Under the pieces are notes generated by a model that made no database searches, was not told the origin of the DNA, and was given only the letters and a program-made list of their open reading frames with translations. Position numbers and translations under genes: made by a program. Positions 1-7,839 of a stretch of DNA of 34,777 nt are shown here, in pieces (position 1 is the stretch's first letter; each line of letters starts with the position of its first letter). Origin of the DNA: a virus; IMG/VR virus record IMGVR_UViG_3300043409_000937, positions 1 through 34,777 of that record; one strand, 5' to 3'.

Positions 1-1
1 T

Positions 2-14
2 GGGGCCAAAGCAG
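2..14. repeat. Left copy of 13-bp terminal direct repeat
   Basis: The 13 bases GGGGCCAAAGCAG are identical to the last 13 bases of the window. The position just upstream of the terminase genes is where a lambda-like cos site would lie. It may be a cohesive-end sequence present on both ends after end filling, or the overlap left by circular assembly. The sequence alone cannot decide between these. Confidence 0.8.
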
Positions 15-33
15 ACCGATGAGCCGCCGAGCG

Positions 34-58
34 TAAACTTTCCTAAACTCTGTAAACT
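34..58 (+). promoter_or_regulatory. Three TAAACT repeats, possible terminase binding sites
   Basis: TAAACT occurs at 34-39, 44-49 and 53-58, so the starts are 10 and 9 bases apart, close to one helical turn. The cluster lies between the terminal repeat and the first packaging gene. In lambda, repeated sites next to the cut site (cosB R sites) bind the small terminase. A similar role is inferred from position only. The repeats also form an A+T-rich island that could hold a promoter element. Confidence 0.35.
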
Positions 59-61
59 CCC

Positions 62-280
62 ATGACAACCGCCGCCAGTTATGTTGCGCTCAACATCGGA
101 CACCACCTCATTAAATGGGCAGTTTCCCGCATTCGAGCTAAGGCAATGACACCGGAACAATTCGCTCTCCAGCATTCTCCGAACGCCAAGCCGAACGCTC
201 CGGTGCTGCGGACCATTGCCGTGGGCATCCGGGACATCATAAACGAAAAGCCCGAGAACCTACCCGAGACGCTGCGATGA
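62..280 (+). CDS. Hypothetical protein, first gene of packaging module
   Basis: This is a 72-residue basic protein that I do not recognise. The start ATG follows an A/C-rich leader with no Shine-Dalgarno sequence, a pattern shared by several structural genes here. The stop overlaps the next start as ATGA at 277-280, which suggests translational coupling to the small terminase gene. No membrane segment, cysteine pair or known motif is visible. The place between the genome end and the small terminase suggests a packaging or accessory role, but this rests only on position. Confidence 0.6.
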   Translation: MTTAASYVALNIGHHLIKWAVSRIRAKAMTPEQFALQHSPNAKPNAPVLRTIAVGIRDIINEKPENLPETLR

Positions 281-891
281 CCCAGACCGATTACGTCAAC
301 CACAGCGGTCTGACCAAGGGCCGGGTAAGCCAACTGGTGAAGGCCGGGATGCCGTTGACCTCGCCCGAGGCCGCGGACTCTTGGCGGGGCATGGGTGCCC
401 AGAAGCGCCCGGGGATCATCCCGAAATCTGCTTCGGGATCATCCGCAGATCCGGGACCGTATCGACCGCCCGAGGCCCAAGCACCTACAGACCCATCGTT
501 GATCTCAGCGGACACACCAGCGGGCTCCTACGAACGGCAAAAAGGCATCGAGAAAGCTGCCTACGCCTTGTCAGTGCGGGCGCTTAAGGCAGGGCAACCG
601 GACGCCGGCCGACTGGTTCAGATCCACAACAGCGCAGCCCGCAACCTGACCGCCGCCCGGGAGGAGGTGCTAACGTTAGCCGAGCGAGAACGAACGCTCG
701 TCTCCGGTGACTGGGTCCGAAAGGTCATGCAGGAACACGACGGAGCGGTCGCCACATTGCTGCGATCAATGCCCAAACAACTCGCCGGCCGGATCGCGCC
801 GCACGACCCCGAGCACGCAGAAAAGGAACTGGACCGCTGGGTTCAGGAAGTAGCCCTCGCAACCTTGCAGCAAACCGACCCATGGAAATAA
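277..891 (+). CDS. terS: Putative small terminase subunit (Nu1-like)
   Basis: This 204-residue protein has an N-terminal helix-turn-helix-like stretch at about residues 5-28 (YVNHSGLTKGRVSQLVKAG), as in Nu1-type DNA-packaging proteins that recognise the viral end and recruit the large subunit. A proline-rich linker follows at about residues 45-80. The second half is helical and charged, with a repeated Arg/Glu pattern and a segment around HDGAVATLLRSMPKQLAGRI that resembles the assembly part of small terminases. The ATG overlaps the previous stop, and the end overlaps the ParB-like gene by 10 bases. Position and HTH support the call; the family is not certain. Confidence 0.65.
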   Translation: MTQTDYVNHSGLTKGRVSQLVKAGMPLTSPEAADSWRGMGAQKRPGIIPKSASGSSADPGPYRPPEAQAPTDPSLISADTPAGSYERQKGIEKAAYALSVRALKAGQPDAGRLVQIHNSAARNLTAAREEVLTLAERERTLVSGDWVRKVMQEHDGAVATLLRSMPKQLAGRIAPHDPEHAEKELDRWVQEVALATLQQTDPWK

Positions 892-1526
892 AGACCAAGC
901 CAACCATCGAAAACGTCTCAATCGAGAAACTCAAAGCCTACGACCGCAACGCCCGGACCCATTCGTTTGAACAGGTCGCCCAGATCGCCGCTTCAATGGT
1001 CGAGTTTGGATTCACCAACCCGGTGTTGATCGACAAACATGGGACCATTGTGGCGGGGCACGGTCGCGTGGAAGCCGCCCGGTCGCTTGGATTGGAGGAC
1101 GTGCCTTGCATTCGATTGGAACACCTCACCGAGGATCAAGTCCGGGCCTATTGCTTGGCTGACAACAAGTTGGCACTTAATGCGGGTTGGAACATAGACG
1201 CCCTAGCCGGGGAATTAAAAGGCCTCGACGCGGTCGGTTTCGACCTAAGCTTGACCGGATTTAGCCCGGAGGAACTCGCCGAAATCATAGGCGACACCGT
1301 CGAAGACACCGACCCGCAGCAAGCCGCCCCAGAAGTCGAGTTCTCCGAGGAATTGCTCCACGCTCACAACTACGTTGTCTTGTACTTTGACAACCCGTTG
1401 GATTGGCAAGTCGCCCAAGAAAAGTTTGCACTTAAGGAGGTCAAAGACCTCATCCCCAGAAAAGGGCAACCCACCGGCATCGGACGGGTCATCCGAGGGT
1501 CCGAGTGGCTCAACCGCATCGCATGA
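882..1526 (+). CDS. ParB/sulfiredoxin-like nuclease-domain protein
   Basis: The 214-residue protein begins with a ParB N-terminal-type domain (about residues 10-100). Visible marks are NPVLID near residue 47, the signature GHGRVEAARSLG at 59-70, and VPCIRL followed by LTEDQVRAYCLADNKLA. Phage proteins with this domain are often fused to DNA methyltransferases, but here no methylase motifs follow. The C-terminal 60 residues carry an NYVVLYFDNPLDW segment typical of stand-alone phage members. It overlaps both the small terminase gene and the glycosyltransferase gene, so it is co-translated with them. It may act on DNA or nucleotides; the exact activity is unknown. Confidence 0.75.
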   Translation: MEIKTKPTIENVSIEKLKAYDRNARTHSFEQVAQIAASMVEFGFTNPVLIDKHGTIVAGHGRVEAARSLGLEDVPCIRLEHLTEDQVRAYCLADNKLALNAGWNIDALAGELKGLDAVGFDLSLTGFSPEELAEIIGDTVEDTDPQQAAPEVEFSEELLHAHNYVVLYFDNPLDWQVAQEKFALKEVKDLIPRKGQPTGIGRVIRGSEWLNRIA

Positions 1527-2308
1527 AAGACCCCACCGTCTCCGTCATCATCCCGTCGTTTCGGCGGGCTCACCCGGATCGCCTACCCGGTCGGGACTAC
1601 TTCCAGTCCGCCCGATACTGCGTCCCGGAATCCCAAGCGAAAGACTACGCCAACGTGGTCGGGGCGTCCCGGGTGTTGGCAATCCCGGACTCGGCCGACG
1701 GTAACATTGCCCGAAAACGGAACTGGATCCTCCGAAATATCCCGCGGCCGTTGCTCATGATCGACGACGACGTCAGCGGGCTTTGCCATACCGAAGGCGT
1801 CTACAAGCGCGGCCGGTGGACCGGAAAGAGCAACCAGAAGATTATGCTAACGCCGGAGCAAGCCGAAGACCTTATCATTCGTGGCTTTAACCTCGCTCAG
1901 CAGTTTGGGTGCGTTTTATGGGGTCTCAATCTCAACGAGGACGGGCGCATCTACAAACAGTTCAAACCGTTCTCGCTATCCGCCCCGGTGTTGGGGCCGT
2001 TCACCGGGCATTTGTCGCACCGATACCTCAACGACGAAAGGATGGGATCGAAGGACGACTACGACTTTGCGCTCCAAGTGTTGAACAAAGAGCGAAAGAT
2101 TCTCCGTCTAAATAAATACGCGTACGTCTGCGAACACGGGGACAATGCGGGCGGGATCGTGTCGAGCCGGACCATCGAGTCCGAAACCAAATTTTGCCGA
2201 GCCATTGAAAGAAAGTGGGGGCGGCACGTCATCCAATACTCACTGCAACCAAAACGCATGGCCGACTTGCTCAATGCCCGAGTCGCCGTCCCGATTGGGA
2301 ACGTCTGA
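1523..2308 (+). CDS. Putative TET-associated-type glycosyltransferase (TAGT-like)
   Basis: The protein has 261 residues from the ATG at 1523, chosen because it overlaps the preceding stop as ATGA; an in-frame GTG at 1505 is an alternative. The N-terminus VSVIIPSFRRAHPD is a GT-A nucleotide-sugar fold start. It is followed by RYCVPESQAKDY, a GNIARKRNWIL segment and MIDDDVSG with a DxD-type metal site at residues 81-83. This order matches the phage family named for its association with TET/JBP dioxygenases, which is thought to glycosylate oxidised bases in phage DNA. The family call is from recognition of the pattern. The acceptor in this phage is unknown, since no dioxygenase gene is visible. 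Confidence 0.7.
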   Translation: MKDPTVSVIIPSFRRAHPDRLPGRDYFQSARYCVPESQAKDYANVVGASRVLAIPDSADGNIARKRNWILRNIPRPLLMIDDDVSGLCHTEGVYKRGRWTGKSNQKIMLTPEQAEDLIIRGFNLAQQFGCVLWGLNLNEDGRIYKQFKPFSLSAPVLGPFTGHLSHRYLNDERMGSKDDYDFALQVLNKERKILRLNKYAYVCEHGDNAGGIVSSRTIESETKFCRAIERKWGRHVIQYSLQPKRMADLLNARVAVPIGNV

Positions 2309-4119
2309 TGTTCACCGACTTACAACGAGACCTTTTGGAGTTCCGCCGGGGCTTGTACCGACCGACACCGAGGCAAACCGTGGTCCAATGGGCTGAGGCC
2401 AATCTTAAACTGACCGCGAGGCAGACCGAGCATCCGGGACCGTACTCGACCAGCGTTCGACCCTACGTCAGGGAACCGCTCGAATGTTGGAAAGACTCAG
2501 GCGTGGTCGAAATGACGCTGTGCTGGGGATCTCAGACCAGCAAAACGACGACCCTGATGGCTGGCCTCGCGTGGTTGATCGACAACGAGCCAAGCCCGGC
2601 GCTCTGGTTAATGCCCACAGAACCCCTCGCCCGGTCGTTCTCAAAATCTCGATGGATGCCGATGCTGGAGGATTGCCCTGCCATGGTCGCGCATTTTCCG
2701 AGCGACAAGGACAAGCTGACCCACCTCGAACAGCATTTTGACCGCTCGACGCTAACTTTTGTGGGCACCAACAGCCCGGCCAACCTAGCCTCAAGACCCG
2801 TCCGGGTGCTGGTGGCCGACGAGGTTGATAAGTTCGCCCAGGCCTCAGACCGAGAAGCCGACGCGCTGGACTTGGCCGAGCAGCGCCTCAAGGCGTTCTC
2901 ATCCTCCAAACTGTTCTTGACCTCGACCCCGACCACCACCGAGGGCCGAATCTGGCAGCGGTTCCTTCGTGGGGACCAGCGCCGGTATTACCTGCCCTGC
3001 CCAAATTGCAAGGCCCTGATCCGGCTCGAGTGGAAACAAGTCAAATGGGACGAGAGCGCCAAGCATGAAGACGGCAAATGGGACTTCGGCCGGGTCCGTG
3101 GATCCGCCCGCTACGAGTGTCAACTTTGCAAGGGGGCCATCACCGACTCCCAAAAGGTCGCAAGTCTCCGGCACGGCCAATGGATCCCAGAAAACAAGGG
3201 TTCGTTGCCCGGGGTCCGATCTTACCATCTGTCGAGCCTTTATAGCCCAGACCGCAAATGCACATGGGGTCACCTAGCCGTGCAGTTTTTGGAGGCCCAG
3301 GAATCCCTGATCGGGCTTCAAGGCTTCATTAACGGCAACTTGAGCGAGCCATGGGAAAACCAAGCCGCGCCTCGACAACGCGAGGAGTTAATCGTCGCAG
3401 GGACCGAAGGCGTGCCCGAAAAGGCGATCAAGTTTTTGACCGTCGACTGTCAGGCTTCAAGCCCGCACTTCTGGTTTGTCGTCCGTGCATGGAACGAGGA
3501 CGGATCTTCCCGAGCCATCGACGCGGGACCGCTGGACACTTGGCACGACGTGAGGGAAAAGCAGTCCCATCACGGGGTGCAGGACGTCCACGTCATTATC
3601 GACTCAGGCTACGATGCTCCCAGCGTTTACTCAGAATGCCTCCGGTGGGGCCGATTCTTTCCGCGCACCGGCCGGGTGCCTCTGTGGGTTGGGTGGATGC
3701 CCGCCAAGGGAATGCCGAGGAAGGGTTGGCGCAACCCGAAAACCGGGGTGGAAGATCCATTCTTCCTCCGAGGCATTGACCCTCGTGTCGGCGACAACGC
3801 TGGCCGGCAGGGACGTCTTGAATTAAAGCTCTTGGAGTTTGGCACCGACGTGACAAAGGACATTCTCGAACGCCTCCGCAAGGGCAAGACAGCCACCCGG
3901 TGGGAGGTCGCCGATAACGTGGCCTCGCCGGAATACTGGAGGCACCTCGACTGCGAGCAAAAGGTCGCTCGACTTTCCAGCGCCACCGGCCGAACAACGT
4001 GGACGTGGTTGTCTCGTTCCTCAAAATGGCCGAATCACTTGGCCGACTGCGAAGTCATGCAAGTTGCCGGTGCAATTTTCCACAACCGCCTCCGCATGAC
4101 CAACTCCGATGCAAACTGA
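2308..4119 (+). CDS. terL: Terminase large subunit, lambda GpA family
   Basis: The 603-residue packaging ATPase/nuclease starts at an ATG that overlaps the upstream stop (TGATG, 2306-2310). The N-terminal ATPase has a Walker A-like loop GSQTSKTT at residues 74-81 and a Walker B VRVLVADEVD with acidic residues at 171-172. A motor coupling motif LFLTSTPT comes next, then two CxxC pairs (CPNC and CQLC) around LEWKQVKW that are typical of GpA proteins. The C-terminal nuclease half begins near KFLTVDCQ, with further acidic residues such as IIDSGYD. GpA-type enzymes usually cut at cos sites, in line with the short terminal repeat. An in-frame start at 2215 would lie inside the glycosyltransferase gene and is unlikely. 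Confidence 0.95.
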   Translation: MFTDLQRDLLEFRRGLYRPTPRQTVVQWAEANLKLTARQTEHPGPYSTSVRPYVREPLECWKDSGVVEMTLCWGSQTSKTTTLMAGLAWLIDNEPSPALWLMPTEPLARSFSKSRWMPMLEDCPAMVAHFPSDKDKLTHLEQHFDRSTLTFVGTNSPANLASRPVRVLVADEVDKFAQASDREADALDLAEQRLKAFSSSKLFLTSTPTTTEGRIWQRFLRGDQRRYYLPCPNCKALIRLEWKQVKWDESAKHEDGKWDFGRVRGSARYECQLCKGAITDSQKVASLRHGQWIPENKGSLPGVRSYHLSSLYSPDRKCTWGHLAVQFLEAQESLIGLQGFINGNLSEPWENQAAPRQREELIVAGTEGVPEKAIKFLTVDCQASSPHFWFVVRAWNEDGSSRAIDAGPLDTWHDVREKQSHHGVQDVHVIIDSGYDAPSVYSECLRWGRFFPRTGRVPLWVGWMPAKGMPRKGWRNPKTGVEDPFFLRGIDPRVGDNAGRQGRLELKLLEFGTDVTKDILERLRKGKTATRWEVADNVASPEYWRHLDCEQKVARLSSATGRTTWTWLSRSSKWPNHLADCEVMQVAGAIFHNRLRMTNSDAN

Positions 4120-4294
4120 CCTCCTCACGACAAAGGAAATCGCCGCCATGCTCAAGCGGGCTCCGTCCTACGTCTACGCGATGAAGGCCCGAGGGTTCCC
4201 AATGCCTGGAGGCCGGGCGCGACTCACAGAGGCGTTGGCGTGGCTGACAAAACATCCGCAACCGCGTGCCGAACGCCGCCACGGGCGGAAATGA
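4109..4294 (+). CDS. Small helix-turn-helix protein
   Basis: This 61-residue protein overlaps the end of the large terminase gene by 11 bases. TTKEIAAMLKRAPSYVYAMKARGFPMPGG is a MerR/excisionase-like winged-helix pattern in which the first helix pair ends in a recognition helix followed by a wing. Such proteins bind DNA, and in this place it could help regulate late genes or assist packaging. The C-terminus is short and basic (RAERRHGRK). The exact role is unknown. The fold call is fairly good, but the function is inferred only from motif and place. Confidence 0.7.
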   Translation: MQTDLLTTKEIAAMLKRAPSYVYAMKARGFPMPGGRARLTEALAWLTKHPQPRAERRHGRK

Positions 4295-4352
4295 GCGAGG
4301 ACGGTTCAAACCACCCGTAGCGTCAACGCTCTGTTCTTGCGGACCTTCAATC

Positions 4353-4712
4353 GTGGCAGTTTCTTCTGTATTCGCCCGCGGTCTCTTGCGTCACGTCTAC
4401 TCGACGGTGACCCACGGGGCCACGCTGCTCGATAAGCTCAACAGCCTCAACAACGAGGCCGTCCACGCGCTTGAGTCGGGCAAGATCTTGCAGCAGACCA
4501 CCGGCAATGGGCGGTCGGTGACGTTCCAAGTCAATGGTTCCGAAGGCGTGACTCCCACAGACATGGCCGAGGCTTTCAGCCGTTTGCTTGACCTCTACGA
4601 CGACGCGGTGACGGCCGGAAATGCGACTGATGCCAATCGCTTCGGCTACATGATGGGACGGCTAAAACCCGTTCGTGCCTTCCGCAACGATTTCTCTAAT
4701 CTGATGCGATGA
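4353..4712 (+). CDS. Hypothetical head-module protein, in gpW position
   Basis: The 119-residue protein is taken from the GTG at 4353 because the in-frame upstream part (4266-4352) looks unlike protein-coding sequence and overlaps the previous gene. The body has two helical blocks: LLDKLNSLNNEAVHALESGK, and DMAEAFSRLLDLYDDAVT with the C-terminal RFGYMMGRLKP. A short beta-like SVTFQVNGSEGVTP lies between them. It sits between terminase and portal, where lambda carries the head-tail joiner gpW, but I see no direct gpW match. Its stop overlaps the portal start (ATGA at 4709). Confidence 0.65.
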   Translation: MAVSSVFARGLLRHVYSTVTHGATLLDKLNSLNNEAVHALESGKILQQTTGNGRSVTFQVNGSEGVTPTDMAEAFSRLLDLYDDAVTAGNATDANRFGYMMGRLKPVRAFRNDFSNLMR

Positions 4713-6145
4713 AATTACTTGAACGCCTAGCCGCTGCGACTCGGTTCGTGGTTTCACCAAAAGCCCGGTACGAGGGAGCCCGCCAAACAACTCAGCGATC
4801 CACGCTGCACGGTTCGGTTCAGTCGGCTTCGTTCGACATCGACCCCTACAGCCGCTACGAGTTGGTGCGTCGGTCCCGGTACTTTGAGCGCAACAATGCG
4901 TTTGTGAACCGCATCGCTGACCTTTTTGAGCAGTACACTGTAGGGCAGGGACTCGCGTTCTTTCCGTCGTCGTCTGACACCGCGTGGAATGCGACCGCGC
5001 TTAATTACTGGCGCGACTGGCAACGGTTTGCCGATCTATCCTCCCGCCTGTCGTTTGGAAGCCTTCAGGGCATCATTGCCCGGGCGCTTTTCGTCGATGG
5101 TGAAATTTTCATCATCCTCACCCGAGGTGAATCTGGAAACCCTCGGATCCAGTTGGTCGAATCCCACCGGGTCAAAAGCCCGCCCGCTTTGCAGGGTCGG
5201 ACTATCATTGACGGCGTTGAGGTGGACGAGCGGGGCCGGCCGGTAGCCTACCACATCACCAACGACGACGGAAAACGTCAGGACATTTTCCAGCGGGTCG
5301 AAGCCGAGTTCGTTGTCCATGTTTTCGAGCCGGGACGCCCGGGTCAGTATCGCGGACTCCCGGCGCTTTACCCGGTCATGAACGACCTTCACGACTTGGA
5401 CGATCTCCAAATCTTTGAAATGCAAGCCGCCAAGGCCGCGTCAAAGGTTCAGAACGTCATAAAGACCAAGGAGGGCGAGGTCACCGATGACGACATTATC
5501 CGCGGGACAATATTGGGAAGCGATGGGGTCGAACGGGCTGATTATTACAAGGACGTCTTCGGCGGGGAGGTCGCTGTTCTAAAACACGGTGACGAGTTCA
5601 ACCAGTTCCAAGTTGAGCGCCCGTCTGCTGCGACCAGCGGTTACTGGGACTACCTGACCGCCAAGGTCTGCGCTGGCATTGGCATCCCAAAAGAGATTGT
5701 GCTGCCTACCTCGATGCAGGGCACCTCGATGCGGTCGGTTCTCGACATTGCCAACGCCTTTTTCCGGTCCCGGTCTTTCGTGATCGCAGACCACCTCCGC
5801 CGCGTCTACGAGTACGTCATCGAAACCGGAATTAAAACGGACCCGTCAATGCGTCCGGCACCGGCTGATTTCTATCGGTCAACCTTTCGGTCTCCGCGGT
5901 CGATCAATGTGGACGTGGGCCGCAATTCATCTGCTGCGGTGAATGAGTTCAAATGCGGCATGAGAACGCTCCAGAGCATCTACGCCGAGACCGGAGAGGA
6001 CTGGCGCGAGCAACTGCGGCAAAAGGCGGCTGAAATTGCTTATGCCCAAGAACTCGCTCAGGAGTTCAACGTGGACCGGGCCGAGATCATGACTCTTGAC
6101 CCCAACGAGCTTTCGAGCAACAACGCCGCAGCAACAAACGCGTGA
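4709..6145 (+). CDS. Portal protein, lambda gpB-like
   Basis: This 478-residue protein forms the dodecameric ring at one capsid vertex through which DNA enters and the tail attaches. The opening segment DIDPYSRYELVRRSRYFERN followed by VNRIADLFEQYTVG is typical of lambda-family portals. Other marks are GEIFIILTRGESGNPRIQLVE, HVFEPGRPGQYRGLPALYPV and a conserved C-terminal clip/crown region with GIGIPKEIVLPTSMQGTSMR. Length is close to the family norm of about 500. It lies directly upstream of the protease gene, and GTGA at 6142-6145 couples the two. Confidence 0.93.
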   Translation: MKLLERLAAATRFVVSPKARYEGARQTTQRSTLHGSVQSASFDIDPYSRYELVRRSRYFERNNAFVNRIADLFEQYTVGQGLAFFPSSSDTAWNATALNYWRDWQRFADLSSRLSFGSLQGIIARALFVDGEIFIILTRGESGNPRIQLVESHRVKSPPALQGRTIIDGVEVDERGRPVAYHITNDDGKRQDIFQRVEAEFVVHVFEPGRPGQYRGLPALYPVMNDLHDLDDLQIFEMQAAKAASKVQNVIKTKEGEVTDDDIIRGTILGSDGVERADYYKDVFGGEVAVLKHGDEFNQFQVERPSAATSGYWDYLTAKVCAGIGIPKEIVLPTSMQGTSMRSVLDIANAFFRSRSFVIADHLRRVYEYVIETGIKTDPSMRPAPADFYRSTFRSPRSINVDVGRNSSAAVNEFKCGMRTLQSIYAETGEDWREQLRQKAAEIAYAQELAQEFNVDRAEIMTLDPNELSSNNAAATNA

Positions 6146-7818
6146 AAAACTGGTACGAGATCAAAGCACAAGCCCAATCGGATCAACCGATTGAGGTTCT
6201 GATTTACGACGAGATCGGAGGCTGGGGGATCACGGCTGCTCAGTTTGTGCGCGACGTCAAAGCCCTCGGCAATGGTCCGATCAATGTCCGCATCAACTCG
6301 CCCGGCGGGTCGGTGTTCGACGGTCTGGCAATTTACCACTATCTGTCGTCTCGGCCTGACGTGACCGTCACCGTGGACGGCATTGCTGCCTCGATTGCTT
6401 CCATCATCGCCATGGCTGGCGCCAAACGCGTCATGCCCGCGTCGGCTTATCTGATGATCCACAACCCGTGGACCGGTGCTATCGGTGACGCCAATGACCT
6501 CCGCGAACAAGCCGATCTCCTCGACAAGTTGGGCGAGACCCTCGCCGGGATCTACTCGAAGGTGACCAAGAAGGGCAAAGAAGCTATCCGCACCATGATG
6601 GACGCGGAGACTTGGATCGACGGCACCATGGCTCTGTCTGATGGATTCATGACCGACCTGACCGATGCCAAACCAATTTACGCCAAGGTCCGTGCCGACC
6701 GATTCGCTTGCACTCCGACCGCCTTGGTTCAGGCCGCAGCGCCGTCTGAACTCATGGTTGATGACTGTGTCAGTTGGAACGATTCAACCGGCACCGCTTA
6801 CGGAGAAATTCTCGAAATCAAACGCGAGGGCACTCTTGAACTGCCAGACGCTGGAATCCTAGTCGTTGCCTCCGCAGCCGATCCCGCTGCCTTGATTCAG
6901 CGGCATCAACCCATCCCGGGGACGGACGCTTTCGTCGAGGGGGACATTCTCGTTGGACTCAATTTCTCCCAACTGACCAAGGTCGAAGGCCTGAAAATTG
7001 TTGAGACCGAGTACAAGGACTCCAAGGTTGGTGACATTCAAGCCGTTTCAAAGACCGCGCCTCAAGCCGCTCGCAACGCATTTGACAAAGGCGTCAAGCA
7101 GGTCGAAGACGGCAAAGGTGGGGACGGACTTGAACCGGCAACCGTGAAGGAAGCCCGCAGCCTCAAGGCTGGCGAGGCACCGACCGAAGCCAAGATCCGC
7201 AAAGCTTACCGTTGGTGGGCTCGCAATGAGCGGTTCCTTGAAGCCGAAGTGGACAGCCCGGCTGACGTTGCTGGCAATCTTTGGGGCGGTGCTGCTGGCC
7301 GTGACTGGTTCCGCGCTCTGTACGCGCAACTGGAAGCAGAGACGGAGTCAAACAAAACAACCGAGACTGACCAAAACAACATCGAAACCATGCAAAAACT
7401 GCTTCAGAGTCTGACCGCCGCCGGTTTGATTTCCTCCGTTGACCTCGCCGAAGACGCCGTGGTCGCTGAGTTTGAGACCAACTTCGCCAACTTCGCCAAG
7501 GCCAAGGCCGACGCTCAGGCCTCGTTGGACGAGATCGCCAATGCCAAGATTGTTGCCACCGTCGAGGCTGCAATCGCTGACGGGCGCATCATGGCGAGCG
7601 GCAAGGACGCCTGGGTTGCCCAGATCAAGTCCGACGCCAAGGCCTCTGATTTACTGGCTGTCATCCAAACGATGAAGCCCGGATCCGACCCAGTCGGCGC
7701 TCCGGTTTCCTCGGGCGAAAAAGCCTCCGATCTTCGCGCTGAATTTGCACGGATCACTGATCCCAAACAGCGCACTACTTTCTGGTCCGCCAACAAGGCC
7801 CAGTTGCTTCAACAGTAA
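6142..7818 (+). CDS. ClpP-type head maturation protease fused to scaffold-like region
   Basis: The 558-residue protein starts with GTG overlapping the portal stop. Residues about 15-175 are an S14/ClpP-like serine protease: RINSPGGSVFDGLAIY, catalytic Ser84 in GIAASIAS, His107 in LMIHNP, and a likely Asp154 in MMDAETWI. A Tudor-like beta segment (VSWNDSTGTAYGEILEI, near residue 212) and a charged linker follow. The last ~140 residues are alanine-rich and helical, like a scaffold. Lambda gpC has the same protease-scaffold plan, in which the protease removes the scaffold after shell assembly. The major capsid gene follows 21 bases later. Confidence 0.9.
   Translation: MKNWYEIKAQAQSDQPIEVLIYDEIGGWGITAAQFVRDVKALGNGPINVRINSPGGSVFDGLAIYHYLSSRPDVTVTVDGIAASIASIIAMAGAKRVMPASAYLMIHNPWTGAIGDANDLREQADLLDKLGETLAGIYSKVTKKGKEAIRTMMDAETWIDGTMALSDGFMTDLTDAKPIYAKVRADRFACTPTALVQAAAPSELMVDDCVSWNDSTGTAYGEILEIKREGTLELPDAGILVVASAADPAALIQRHQPIPGTDAFVEGDILVGLNFSQLTKVEGLKIVETEYKDSKVGDIQAVSKTAPQAARNAFDKGVKQVEDGKGGDGLEPATVKEARSLKAGEAPTEAKIRKAYRWWARNERFLEAEVDSPADVAGNLWGGAAGRDWFRALYAQLEAETESNKTTETDQNNIETMQKLLQSLTAAGLISSVDLAEDAVVAEFETNFANFAKAKADAQASLDEIANAKIVATVEAAIADGRIMASGKDAWVAQIKSDAKASDLLAVIQTMKPGSDPVGAPVSSGEKASDLRAEFARITDPKQRTTFWSANKAQLLQQ
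7390..7818 (+). CDS. Possible nested scaffold protein (Nu3-like in-frame start)
   Basis: An in-frame ATG at codon 417 of the protease gene would give a separate 142-residue protein made only of the helical scaffold part. The ATG follows an A/C-rich leader (AACAACATCGAAACC) that looks like the leaders of other starts in this genome, and it lies exactly where the low-complexity Glu/Thr/Asn linker ends and the helical domain begins. In lambda, Nu3 arises this way inside gene C. No independent proof of initiation is visible. Confidence 0.4.
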   Translation: MQKLLQSLTAAGLISSVDLAEDAVVAEFETNFANFAKAKADAQASLDEIANAKIVATVEAAIADGRIMASGKDAWVAQIKSDAKASDLLAVIQTMKPGSDPVGAPVSSGEKASDLRAEFARITDPKQRTTFWSANKAQLLQQ

Positions 7819-7839
7819 ACTCACACACCCAAACACACC

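Noticed and set aside
2-14. Terminal repeat as a long direct terminal repeat of T7 type
   Set aside because: Thirteen bases is far shorter than such repeats, and the terminase is of the GpA type.
4266-4352. N-terminal extension of the gpW-position ORF
   Set aside because: It overlaps the preceding HTH gene and has odd composition. GTG 4353 gives a more natural start.
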